Part shown: positions 7,308 to 13,726 of the stretch, one piece after another
How positions within the stretch are numbered: the first letter of the stretch is position 1
Layout of the letters: each line of letters starts with the position of its first letter
Source of the DNA: Bacteroidales bacterium
Lineage (GTDB): Bacteria > Bacteroidota > Bacteroidia > Bacteroidales > Bacteroidaceae
DNA length: 18,143 bases
Direction of reading: 5' to 3'
Assembly: GCA_004555425.1 (NCBI GenBank)
Contig: SFID01000034.1
Coordinates: forward strand, 1-18,143
Made by a program: the position numbers and the translations under genes
The notes under the pieces: model-generated
The model's input: only the letters and a program-made list of their open reading frames with translations
Database searches by the model: none
What the model was told of the DNA's origin: nothing

Positions 7308-8765
7308 CTAGAGGCCGAAAGCGGCTTTGACTTCTTCGTGGTCGTCGAAGTGGTGCTTCACACCCTTGATTTCCTGATAGGGTTCATGACCCTTGCCGGC
7401 GATAAGGATAACGTCGCCCTCCTGTGCCATCATTGCGGCAGCGCGGATAGCTTCGCGGCGGTCGACAATGCTGATGGTCTTGGCGCGCTGTGCTTCGTCC
7501 AATCCTGCCAGCATATCGTTGATGATGTCCTGCGGGTCTTCAAAGCGCGGATTGTCGCTGGTGATAATCACGCGGTCGCTGCGGTTGGCTGCTTCCTGTG
7601 CCATGAGGGGTCGCTTGCCCTTGTCGCGGTTGCCGCCAGCGCCACAAACGGTGATGACTTGGTGCTTGCCGCGCACAATCTCGTTGATGGCTGTCAGCAC
7701 ATTCTCCAAGGCGTCGGGCGTGTGGGCATAGTCGATGATGGCACTGCAACCCTTGGGTGCGCGGATGGCCTCGAAGCGTCCGTTGACGGGTTTCAGCCCC
7801 GACAGGACGCGGAGCACCTCGCTCTTTTCCTTGCCCAGCATGACGGCTGCGCCATATACGGCGAGGAGGTTGCTCACATTGAAGCGGCCTACGAAGCGCA
7901 CGCTCACCTCCTGCCCGTCCATATTGAGGAGCATGCCTTCGATGCTTTCCTCGAGGATTTGTCCGCGATAGTCTGCCATGGCGCGGGTGGAGTAGGTGCG
8001 CACGGTGGCTTTGGTATTCTGTACCATGATGCTGCCGTTGCGGTCGTCGGCATTGGTAATGGCGAAGGCGTCGGCGGGCAGGTGGTCGAAGAAGAGTTTT
8101 TTGGCATCGCGGTAGTTCTCAAACGTCTTGTGGTAGTCGAGGTGGTCGCGCGTGAGGTTGGTGAAGATACCTCCCGCAAAGCGCAAGCCGCTGATGCGCT
8201 GCTGGTGGATGGCGTGGCTGCTGCATTCCATGAAGGCGTATTCGCAACCTGCATCTGCCATCTGCCCGAGCAGGCGGTTGAGCGTCACGGCATCGGGTGT
8301 GGTGTGCGTTGCTTCGATTTCCTGTCCGTCAATGTAGTTGCAGACGGTGGAGCAGAGGCCGCATTTGTGGCCGAACGCCCTGAACATATTGTACAATACG
8401 GTGGCGATGGTCGTCTTGCCGTTGGTACCTGTGACACCCACGAGGCGCAGACGCTTGGTGGGTTCGCCGTAGAACTTATGGGCTACTGCGCCCGCGGCCC
8501 ACTCCGTATCGGCCGTCTGAATGCGGGTGACGCCGTCGGCTGGGAGTTGTTCGGGGAGTGGATTGCTTTGCAGGATAGCGGCTGCGCCAGCGGCGATGGC
8601 CTTATCTATATAGGCGTGGCCATCGGTTTGGGTGCCCTTCACGGCAATGAAGAGGTCGCCTGCTTTCACCTGGCGCGAGTCTATGCAAATGCCTGTTATG
8701 GAGAGATCCGCATTGCCAAGAATCTGGAACGCGGGAAGGGATTGGAGGAGTTCGTTCAATTGCAT
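7308..8765 (-). CDS. murE: UDP-N-acetylmuramoyl-L-alanyl-D-glutamate--2,6-diaminopimelate ligase
   Basis: MurE adds the third stem-peptide residue to UDP-MurNAc-L-Ala-D-Glu. The 485-residue protein shows IDSRQVKAGDLFIAVKG near 28-44 (substrate-binding N-terminal domain), the ATP loop GTNGKTT at 113-119, HTTPD at 154-158, MECSSHAI near 179 and NLTRDHLDYH near 203. The DNPR motif at 404-407 is the established mark of meso-diaminopimelate specificity rather than lysine, which fits a Gram-negative wall. It starts at an ATG with a very AT-rich leader (TATATAATATATATT on the plus strand) and no Shine-Dalgarno sequence. It lies 118 bp after ftsI, and that gap shows no repeat array. Confidence 0.96.
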   Translation of the reverse strand: MQLNELLQSLPAFQILGNADLSITGICIDSRQVKAGDLFIAVKGTQTDGHAYIDKAIAAGAAAILQSNPLPEQLPADGVTRIQTADTEWAAGAVAHKFYGEPTKRLRLVGVTGTNGKTTIATVLYNMFRAFGHKCGLCSTVCNYIDGQEIEATHTTPDAVTLNRLLGQMADAGCEYAFMECSSHAIHQQRISGLRFAGGIFTNLTRDHLDYHKTFENYRDAKKLFFDHLPADAFAITNADDRNGSIMVQNTKATVRTYSTRAMADYRGQILEESIEGMLLNMDGQEVSVRFVGRFNVSNLLAVYGAAVMLGKEKSEVLRVLSGLKPVNGRFEAIRAPKGCSAIIDYAHTPDALENVLTAINEIVRGKHQVITVCGAGGNRDKGKRPLMAQEAANRSDRVIITSDNPRFEDPQDIINDMLAGLDEAQRAKTISIVDRREAIRAAAMMAQEGDVILIAGKGHEPYQEIKGVKHHFDDHEEVKAAFGL

Positions 8766-8883
8766 ATATAATATATATTAGGAGGTACTGAATGTTTTTC
8801 CCAGAGAGTCGGGAGAATCTGGCGGGCACGTTGCCAAAAGCGGTGGGCGCGTTGTCGTTTTGCGCCGTGCGACACGGCTTCTC

Positions 8884-11157
8884 CTAGACTGCCGAGCCTG
8901 CAGACTTGGCGGCACTGGGCGTGCTCGGTGCAGCAGCCGGGGCTTTGGGAGCGGCGGGAGCAACGGGCTTGTTTTTCTTCTTGCGCTCGTTGGACAGGGT
9001 GAGGGTGATGCGTGTGCCTTTCTTGATGGTCGTGCCTGCTGCCAGGCTTTGCAGAACAACCGTTCCTTGTCCCTTCACCTGTACGCGCAGTCCCAAACTT
9101 TCAAGGCGATATACCGCATCGCGCAGGCCGTAGCCCGTCACGTCGGGCACCACACTATCCGTTGCTTCTGTCTTCATCAGGTGCGGCTGTGTGGCATCCA
9201 TCTGTGGGCGTCCCCATACGGGAACATTGTTGGCGGTTTTCTGTACTTCGCAGATAAAGGGGATGCCCAGGCTCTGGAGCGAGCGGCTGGTGGCCATGAT
9301 ATTGCCTGCTTGCAGATAGGGCACTTGGCTGCTGCCTTCGGGCATTTCAAGTTTGTTGTGTTGTCCTTGGTTGCGCGCCATAATGCGTTCGGCTATGATG
9401 CGGAAGGCGTGTGCGCACATATTTCCATAGGCAGGCGAGGGTTTCTGCATATTGACGATGAGGGCGTAGCGCGGTTGGTAACTGGGGAAGTAGCCCACGA
9501 AGGTCACGTTGTTGTATCTGATGCCTTGTATCCTCATATTTGCCGTACCTGTCTTACCCGAGAAAGGCACATATTTGGAGGCGGCACCATGGGCCGTACC
9601 TGTCTGGACGACTGCCCGCAGTGCGTCTTGCATGTAGGCTATCACTTCGGGCTTGGCCATTTGCTTGCGAAGCACCTGCGGCGGAAATTCCTGCACCATC
9701 TGGCCGTTTTTCATGTAGCCCTTGATGAATCGCGGGTAGAACAGCTTGCCGTTATTGGCAATGCCTGCATAGAAGTTGACAATATTGATGGGCGGAATCT
9801 GCGAGGAATAGCCAATGGACAGACGCGGCAAGTCCCAGACATTCGCCCAATGGCGCCTCTTGTCCTTCGGGCTGGCAACGTAGGGCTTGTGATAGGCGCG
9901 GAGGGGCAGTTTGAGGTCGGCCGACATACCTACTCGCTCCACACCATCAATAAAGGCTTGCGGGTCGTCCTTGTAGTGATTCCATATCATGATGGAGGTA
10001 CCTGTGTTGAGCGACCCTTCAATAATCTGGAGTACGTTTTGCCATTTCGCGCCTTTGATTGCGTGGTCATCCTTGATGCTGTTGCCGGGGCTGAAGGTAT
10101 GCACCGTGCTTTGAATCGTGACGCCGTCGGTCATTTTGATGCGTCCATCGTCCATAGCCACCATGAAACTACACGGTTTGAACACAGAGCCAGGCATCTG
10201 CATTCCGCAAAGCGAATAGTTCACGCCTTCCTCATATCCTTGGCCGTTCTTCCGCTTGCGCAAACTGACGATAGCCTTCACATCGCCGTTGGTCACGTCC
10301 ATAAGGATGCAGTTGCCCGAATCGGCATTGAGGCGCATCATTTCGTCCACGAGGGTCTGGTGGCAAATGTCCTGCATATCTATGTCGAGCGTGGTCATAA
10401 CGTCCAGTCCGTTTTCCACGGGTTGGTCCACGACGGACATGATTCTATTGCGCACCTTTTCGTTGTGGCATCTACCAGGTTTACCTGCCAGGATGCTGTC
10501 ATAGGTTTTCTCGATTCCGTAGCGTGCGCTGTCTTTGAAGAGGCCGATGGTCAGACCTGCCAAGCGGCCGTGCGGCATATTGCGTACTTTCACCTCGTGA
10601 GCACCCACACTGCTCCTGTACTTGAAGAGGGGGAGTTTGCGCAACTCGCACAACTGCATGTAGGTTACCAAGCGGTTGCGTTTTTGGCCTCTGGGATAGG
10701 AAATGGTGCTTACCTGCTGGGGAAAAGCGGGACAACCGCGACCGCGAGCGTAGAAGCAGGAGTCGAGGTATTTATTGTATTTGACCGTATCTATGTCGGG
10801 GAAGATTTGGTGCACGCCTGCCACGATTTCGTCTTTGTGATTGAGATAGGCTGTATCGCGGCGGTGCTGGTCGTCAAGGATGGTCTTGCGTGTCCGCTCG
10901 TAAGTGCAGAAGTCGATGGTCACATCGTATTGCGGCATCATGGTGGCAAGGATGCGTCCGTCGGAAGCCAATATATCTCCGCGCAAGGGGCTGATGCTGT
11001 ATTCGCGATAGGTATGTGCCTTGCGCTTCTCGTTCCATTCTTTGCGCTCTATGGTCATGACGCAAAAGGCCTTGACTACTACGGCAGCGCAGGCCAAGAT
11101 GAACAAGATGCTAATCAGCGAGAACCGCGGCATTATTTTTTTACTGGGAAAGTTCAT
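8884..11157 (-). CDS. ftsI: Septal transpeptidase FtsI / PBP with a C-terminal PASTA domain
   Basis: This class B penicillin-binding protein crosslinks septal peptidoglycan and partners with FtsW. The 757-residue protein has one N-terminal membrane anchor (about 12-32), a dimerisation region beginning SPLRGDILASDGRIL, and a transpeptidase domain with catalytic Ser324 in SVFK (324-327), SLN (382-384) and KTG (535-537). One PASTA domain spans about 668-724 (VVPDVTGYGLRDAVYRLESL onward). The last 25-30 residues are an Ala/Pro-rich tail after a KKKNK patch. PASTA on FtsI is known in Bacteroidetes and Gram-positives but not in E. coli FtsI. An alternative start is Met9. It follows the ftsL-like gene after 175 bp, a gap with degenerate heptamers and GGAGTTTCC-like repeats. 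Confidence 0.95.
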   Translation of the reverse strand: MNFPSKKIMPRFSLISILFILACAAVVVKAFCVMTIERKEWNEKRKAHTYREYSISPLRGDILASDGRILATMMPQYDVTIDFCTYERTRKTILDDQHRRDTAYLNHKDEIVAGVHQIFPDIDTVKYNKYLDSCFYARGRGCPAFPQQVSTISYPRGQKRNRLVTYMQLCELRKLPLFKYRSSVGAHEVKVRNMPHGRLAGLTIGLFKDSARYGIEKTYDSILAGKPGRCHNEKVRNRIMSVVDQPVENGLDVMTTLDIDMQDICHQTLVDEMMRLNADSGNCILMDVTNGDVKAIVSLRKRKNGQGYEEGVNYSLCGMQMPGSVFKPCSFMVAMDDGRIKMTDGVTIQSTVHTFSPGNSIKDDHAIKGAKWQNVLQIIEGSLNTGTSIMIWNHYKDDPQAFIDGVERVGMSADLKLPLRAYHKPYVASPKDKRRHWANVWDLPRLSIGYSSQIPPINIVNFYAGIANNGKLFYPRFIKGYMKNGQMVQEFPPQVLRKQMAKPEVIAYMQDALRAVVQTGTAHGAASKYVPFSGKTGTANMRIQGIRYNNVTFVGYFPSYQPRYALIVNMQKPSPAYGNMCAHAFRIIAERIMARNQGQHNKLEMPEGSSQVPYLQAGNIMATSRSLQSLGIPFICEVQKTANNVPVWGRPQMDATQPHLMKTEATDSVVPDVTGYGLRDAVYRLESLGLRVQVKGQGTVVLQSLAAGTTIKKGTRITLTLSNERKKKNKPVAPAAPKAPAAAPSTPSAAKSAGSAV

Positions 11158-11332
11158 CGGGTTCCAGTTGGAGTTAGGAATTGGGATTGGGGAATTGGGA
11201 ATGAGGGATTGGGGCGGGTTATCGGGCGGCGGTGGCGTTTCTGGAGTTTCCGGAATTTACAAATTGACGGAGTGCCCAGAGTTTCGGGAGTTTCCAGTGC
11301 GCTCCCCCCTACCCTAAACGCGGCCGCTATGC
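11158..11332. repeat. Degenerate GGAATTG-type repeats between ftsL and ftsI
   Basis: The half nearer ftsI (11172-11220) is a run of imperfect heptamers such as GGAATTG, GGATTGG and GGAATGA. The half nearer the ftsL stop has repeated GGAGTTTCC blocks (around 11242 and 11288). No ORF or clear promoter is present. It resembles the cleaner heptamer arrays upstream of rsmH and ftsL and may be a decayed copy. Confidence 0.6.
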
Positions 11333-11959
11333 TTACTGCGAGACGGAGTCGCTACTTAGGTCGAGGTAATAGCATGGCTCGGTGCTGACACGCAGGGTTG
11401 AATCTTTGAGGTTGGATTCGATATTCTTTCTTCGGCAGAACTCGATGAGGTTACACTCGGCCACGATGGCGCGCTTGCGACGGTCCTCTAGTTCGTGCGT
11501 CAATTTTTTGCGCTCTATCTTTTCTTGCTGGTAAGCATAGCGGTTCGAGATATAGAGCACGGAGAGGATGGTCAGCACGAATACGAAGAACAACTGCCGC
11601 TTGAACCAACGGGTGGCCAAGATGTCGCCGCCAATGATGGTTGTCAAGGAAATATCTACGGAGTCTTCCTCGGAAGCCAACTGCTCAATAGCCTTGACTG
11701 CGGTGGCATTGTCTGCTTTCTCCTTGTCCTCTGCCTGTTTTTCGACAGCGGCTTTGTCGGCGTCCTTTCCAGCTTCCTTGTCCGCGCCATTATCTCCCGT
11801 TTCTTGTACTGACTGTTCTTCTGCGGCTTCCTCCGGATTCGTGGATTCGGCATCGCCTGCCTGCTCCTTTTCTTCGGGAGTGGTCGTAGTGGGCTCGGGC
11901 TGGCAGTCGTCAGGAGCTGTCTCTTGAGGTATATGTTTGGGGTTTTCGGTTTCGGACAT
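11333..11959 (-). CDS. ftsL: FtsL-like cell division protein with a long acidic N-terminus
   Basis: The position between rsmH and ftsI and the architecture identify it as the Bacteroidetes FtsL equivalent, a bitopic protein that scaffolds the FtsW-FtsI synthase. The 208-residue protein has one membrane segment at about 121-138 (RQLFFVFVLTILSVLYI), a basic heptad-like coiled coil (QQEKIERKKLTHELEDRRKR) and a short C-terminal domain. The first 105 residues are very rich in Glu, Asp, Lys, Thr and Ala with no hydrophobic core, so they are likely disordered in the cytoplasm. Typical FtsL proteins are about 100-120 residues, so the tail doubles the length. No other internal Met offers a shorter start, and the ATG sits 13 bp from a TTAGGAG array. 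Confidence 0.8.
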   Translation of the reverse strand: MSETENPKHIPQETAPDDCQPEPTTTTPEEKEQAGDAESTNPEEAAEEQSVQETGDNGADKEAGKDADKAAVEKQAEDKEKADNATAVKAIEQLASEEDSVDISLTTIIGGDILATRWFKRQLFFVFVLTILSVLYISNRYAYQQEKIERKKLTHELEDRRKRAIVAECNLIEFCRRKNIESNLKDSTLRVSTEPCYYLDLSSDSVSQ

Positions 11960-11972
11960 GGAGAGAACTTAG

Positions 11973-11993
11973 TTAGGAGTTAGGAGTTAGGAG
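11973..11993. repeat. TTAGGAG heptamer array upstream of ftsL
   Basis: Three exact TTAGGAG units lie 13 bp upstream of the ftsL ATG, inside the predicted untranslated leader. On the coding strand they read CTCCTAA. The same unit, inverted, occurs at 13525-13552. Confidence 0.9.
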
Positions 11994-12050
11994 TGGTTCG
12001 CGGCTATCGGATTGTTCAGAACAGGTTCGAATGAATCGTGGAGTTTGAAG

Positions 12051-12302
12051 CACGCCCTGAAAGGGCAACCTGCACTTAGCCCAGGGCAGAGCGAAGCGGC
12101 GCCCTGGGTGAAGGCGTTCGTTTCAGGTTGCGCCCTGAAAGGGCAAAAGCGTAACATACGCTACACAACCATCCACCCTGTCATTACACCATATTATATA
12201 TGCTTTTGCCCTTGCAGGGCGATACCCTTCATTGGCTCATATCACCCAGGGCGCCGCTTCGCTTTGCCCTGGGCTACGTGCGGCCTGCCCTTTCAGGGCG
12301 TA
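12051..12302. repeat. Palindromic element A: nested GC-rich hairpins between rsmH and ftsL
   Basis: Two arms of about 100 bp (12051-12151 and 12201-12302) are inverted copies of each other, separated by 49 bp of AT-rich sequence. Each arm holds three small palindromic modules in the same order: GCCCTGAAAGGGC, then CCCAGGGC paired with GCCCTGGG around an AGCGAAGCG core, then a second GCCCTGAAAGGGC-like module followed by AAAAGC. The element lies in the 427-bp gap between rsmH and ftsL, so it would be transcribed within the operon and fold strongly. It is closely related to element B at 17345-17550. It looks like a REP/BIME-type or MITE-like repeat; no transposase is nearby. The rest of the gap shows only the heptamer array. 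Confidence 0.92.
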
Positions 12303-12386
12303 CACGTCCGCCTTATTCCCAGTCTTTATGATTGGATAAAACAGGGCGTTATACAGAAGGCGTAAGGAGTTGCGGGCCACCTACCG

Positions 12387-13316
12387 CTAGGGAGCAATGT
12401 TGCCGATGCGTTCAGCAATGCGCAGCTTCGCACTGCGCGACCGGGGATTCTCCTCCTGCTCTTCCGCGGAGGGAACTATCACCTTATTGTTCACAGGTCG
12501 CAGAGGTGCCAGGCGGTTGCCGTAGAAGTCCTGTTCCACCTTGCCTTCTGCATTGCCAGCTCGCATGAAGTTTTTCACCAGTCGGTCTTCCAGGGAATGG
12601 TAGGTAAGGACGACCAGTCGGCCTTCGGGTGCCAGCAACTGGGTGGCGGCTGTCAGCATTTCCTCCAAGGCTTCCATTTCGCGGTTGACGGCAATGCGTA
12701 GTGCCTGAAACACTTTGGCCATGTCCTTCTTTTCGCGGGCGGCACCGAGGAGCGGACGCACGCAGTCGGCCAGGTCGCCTGTGGTGGAGAAGGGTCGCTC
12801 GCGGCGGCGGCTTACCAGCATCATGGCCAGGCGGTGCGGATTCTTCATTTCGCCATAGAGGCGCAGGATGCGCGTGAGTTCTTCTTCGTCGGCGGTATTG
12901 AGGAGTTGGGCGGCCGTCATACCTGCGCGACTATTCATGCGCATATCGAGCGGTGCGTCATAGCGGAAGGAGAAACCGCGCTGCTCGTCGTCGAAATGGT
13001 GGCTCGAAACGCCGAGGTCGGCCAGCAGCCCGTCTATCTTCTCCACGCCGTAGTAGCGCATCCAGTTGCGCAGGTAGCGGAAATTGCTCCGCACGAAGGT
13101 GAAGCGGTCATCGCCCTGGGGAATGTTGCGCTCGGCATCAGCATCTTGGTCGAAACTGTAAAGGTGGGCATCGGCGGGCATTTGGCGAAGTATCTCGCGA
13201 CTATGGCCTCCGCCGCCGAATGTCACATCTACATAGCAACCACCTGGGCGTAACTGCAAGGCTTCTACGCATTCGCGGAGCAGTACGGGGATGTGGTATG
13301 TAGGGCAATCTGGCAT
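12387..13316 (-). CDS. rsmH: 16S rRNA (cytosine(1402)-N(4))-methyltransferase
   Basis: RsmH (MraW) methylates N4 of C1402 in 16S rRNA using S-adenosylmethionine and is normally the second gene of the dcw cluster. The 309-residue protein has every family block: YHIPVLL near 7, the SAM-binding DVTFGGGGHS at 30-39, GLLADLGVSSHHFD, RGFSFR with PLDMRM, FQALRIAVNRE, YHSLEDRLVKNF and NPRSRSAKLR near the end. Length is typical. It is the first gene of this truncated cluster, with a good promoter about 50 bp upstream; mraZ, which usually precedes it, is absent. The next 427 bp to ftsL contain a large palindromic element. Confidence 0.96.
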   Translation of the reverse strand: MPDCPTYHIPVLLRECVEALQLRPGGCYVDVTFGGGGHSREILRQMPADAHLYSFDQDADAERNIPQGDDRFTFVRSNFRYLRNWMRYYGVEKIDGLLADLGVSSHHFDDEQRGFSFRYDAPLDMRMNSRAGMTAAQLLNTADEEELTRILRLYGEMKNPHRLAMMLVSRRRERPFSTTGDLADCVRPLLGAAREKKDMAKVFQALRIAVNREMEALEEMLTAATQLLAPEGRLVVLTYHSLEDRLVKNFMRAGNAEGKVEQDFYGNRLAPLRPVNNKVIVPSAEEQEENPRSRSAKLRIAERIGNIAP

Positions 13317-13367
13317 AATATCAACGACTTACGGCACAGCCGAAACCGTGCCTATCTGTTCAATGTA

Positions 13368-13375
13368 CAAAGGTA
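13368..13375 (-). promoter_or_regulatory. Predicted promoter -7 element for rsmH and the dcw genes
   Basis: On the minus strand the sequence is TACCTTTG, an exact match to the Bacteroidetes TAnnTTTG -7 element. Transcription would start near 13361, giving a leader of about 45 nt that contains a small GGCAC/GTGCC hairpin. No good TTTG is found at the expected -33 position (about 13396-13399), which falls inside the GGAATTA heptamer array. Confidence 0.65.
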
Positions 13376-13388
13376 GAAAAAAATTTTT

Positions 13389-13476
13389 GGAATTAGGAAT
13401 TAGGAATTAGGAATTAGTTCAATGAGGAATTTAATCAATTAGGAATGAGGAATGAGGAATGAGGAATGAGGAATGA
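13389..13476. repeat. GGAATTA and GGAATGA heptamer arrays upstream of rsmH
   Basis: Four exact GGAATTA units run from 13389 to 13416. After a 25-bp interruption, five exact GGAATGA units run from 13442 to 13476. Period 7 and a single shared base change per array suggest local slippage or amplification. The first array starts 13 bp from the rsmH -7 element and covers the -33 position. Confidence 0.95.
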
Positions 13477-13499
13477 GAATTGGGAGTTGGGAGAGAATA

Positions 13500-13556
13500 T
13501 TAGGAGTTCATTCTCATTAAAAGGAACTCCTAACTCCTAACTCCTAACTCCTAACT
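13500..13556. repeat. AACTCCT heptamer array with a 10-bp inverted repeat
   Basis: Four AACTCCT units plus AACT lie at 13525-13556, the inverse orientation of the TTAGGAG array upstream of ftsL. The first unit pairs with a lone TTAGGAGTTC at 13500-13509: 13500-13509 and 13524-13533 form a perfect 10-bp stem with a 14-nt loop. Confidence 0.92.
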
Positions 13557-13568
13557 AAAAGTCTATCG

Positions 13569-13674
13569 AGCTAGCAGCCGCAGGCTGCGTTGAATCTAGG
13601 GAGCAAAGCGACCATTGAAACTAGGGGACGCAGTCCCCGACTGAAACTAGGGAGCAAAGCGACCGTTGAAACTA
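13569..13674. repeat. Modular hairpin array with a constant TGAAACTAG linker
   Basis: Four consecutive modules of about 22-26 bp each start at or near CTAG and end before TGAA. The linker TGAAACTAG is constant (TGAATCTAG once), while the core changes: GCAGCCGCAGGCTGC, GGGAGCAAAGCGACC, GGGGACGCAGTCCCC, then GGGAGCAAAGCGACC again. Three of the cores differ in sequence, but all are small inverted repeats with a short purine-rich loop. It is not a CRISPR: the constant part is 9 bp and the variable parts are self-complementary. It lies between the terminator of the surface-protein gene and the rsmH promoter. Confidence 0.88.
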
Positions 13675-13676
13675 AA

Positions 13677-13708
13677 AAGAAGGGCCGCGCAACCGCGCGG
13701 CCCTTCTT
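13677..13708 (-). terminator. Strong rho-independent terminator after the surface-protein gene
   Basis: A perfect 14-bp stem (AAGAAGGGCCGCGC with its complement) around a 4-nt loop ends about 18 bp after the stop codon, with a short T run on the minus strand. A plus-strand T-rich run follows too, so it could stop transcription both ways. It should insulate rsmH from the surface-protein gene. Confidence 0.93.
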
Positions 13709-13726
13709 TTATTTATACGGAGTGAA

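Noticed and set aside
8780..8787. AGGAGGT near murE as a ribosome-binding site
   Set aside because: It is on the plus strand, opposite to murE, and no plus-strand gene starts after it.
8860..11388. An 842-codon plus-strand open frame opposite ftsI
   Set aside because: It is antisense to a gene with SVFK, SLN and KTG motifs and runs into the repeat-rich gap. The composition is typical of a shadow frame.
12012..12365. A 117-codon plus-strand frame across palindromic element A
   Set aside because: Its translation is only the GCCCTGAAAGGGC and CCCAGGGC modules read as codons.
13569..13674. CRISPR array
   Set aside because: The constant unit is about 9 bp, the variable parts are themselves palindromic, one core is repeated, and no cas gene is nearby.
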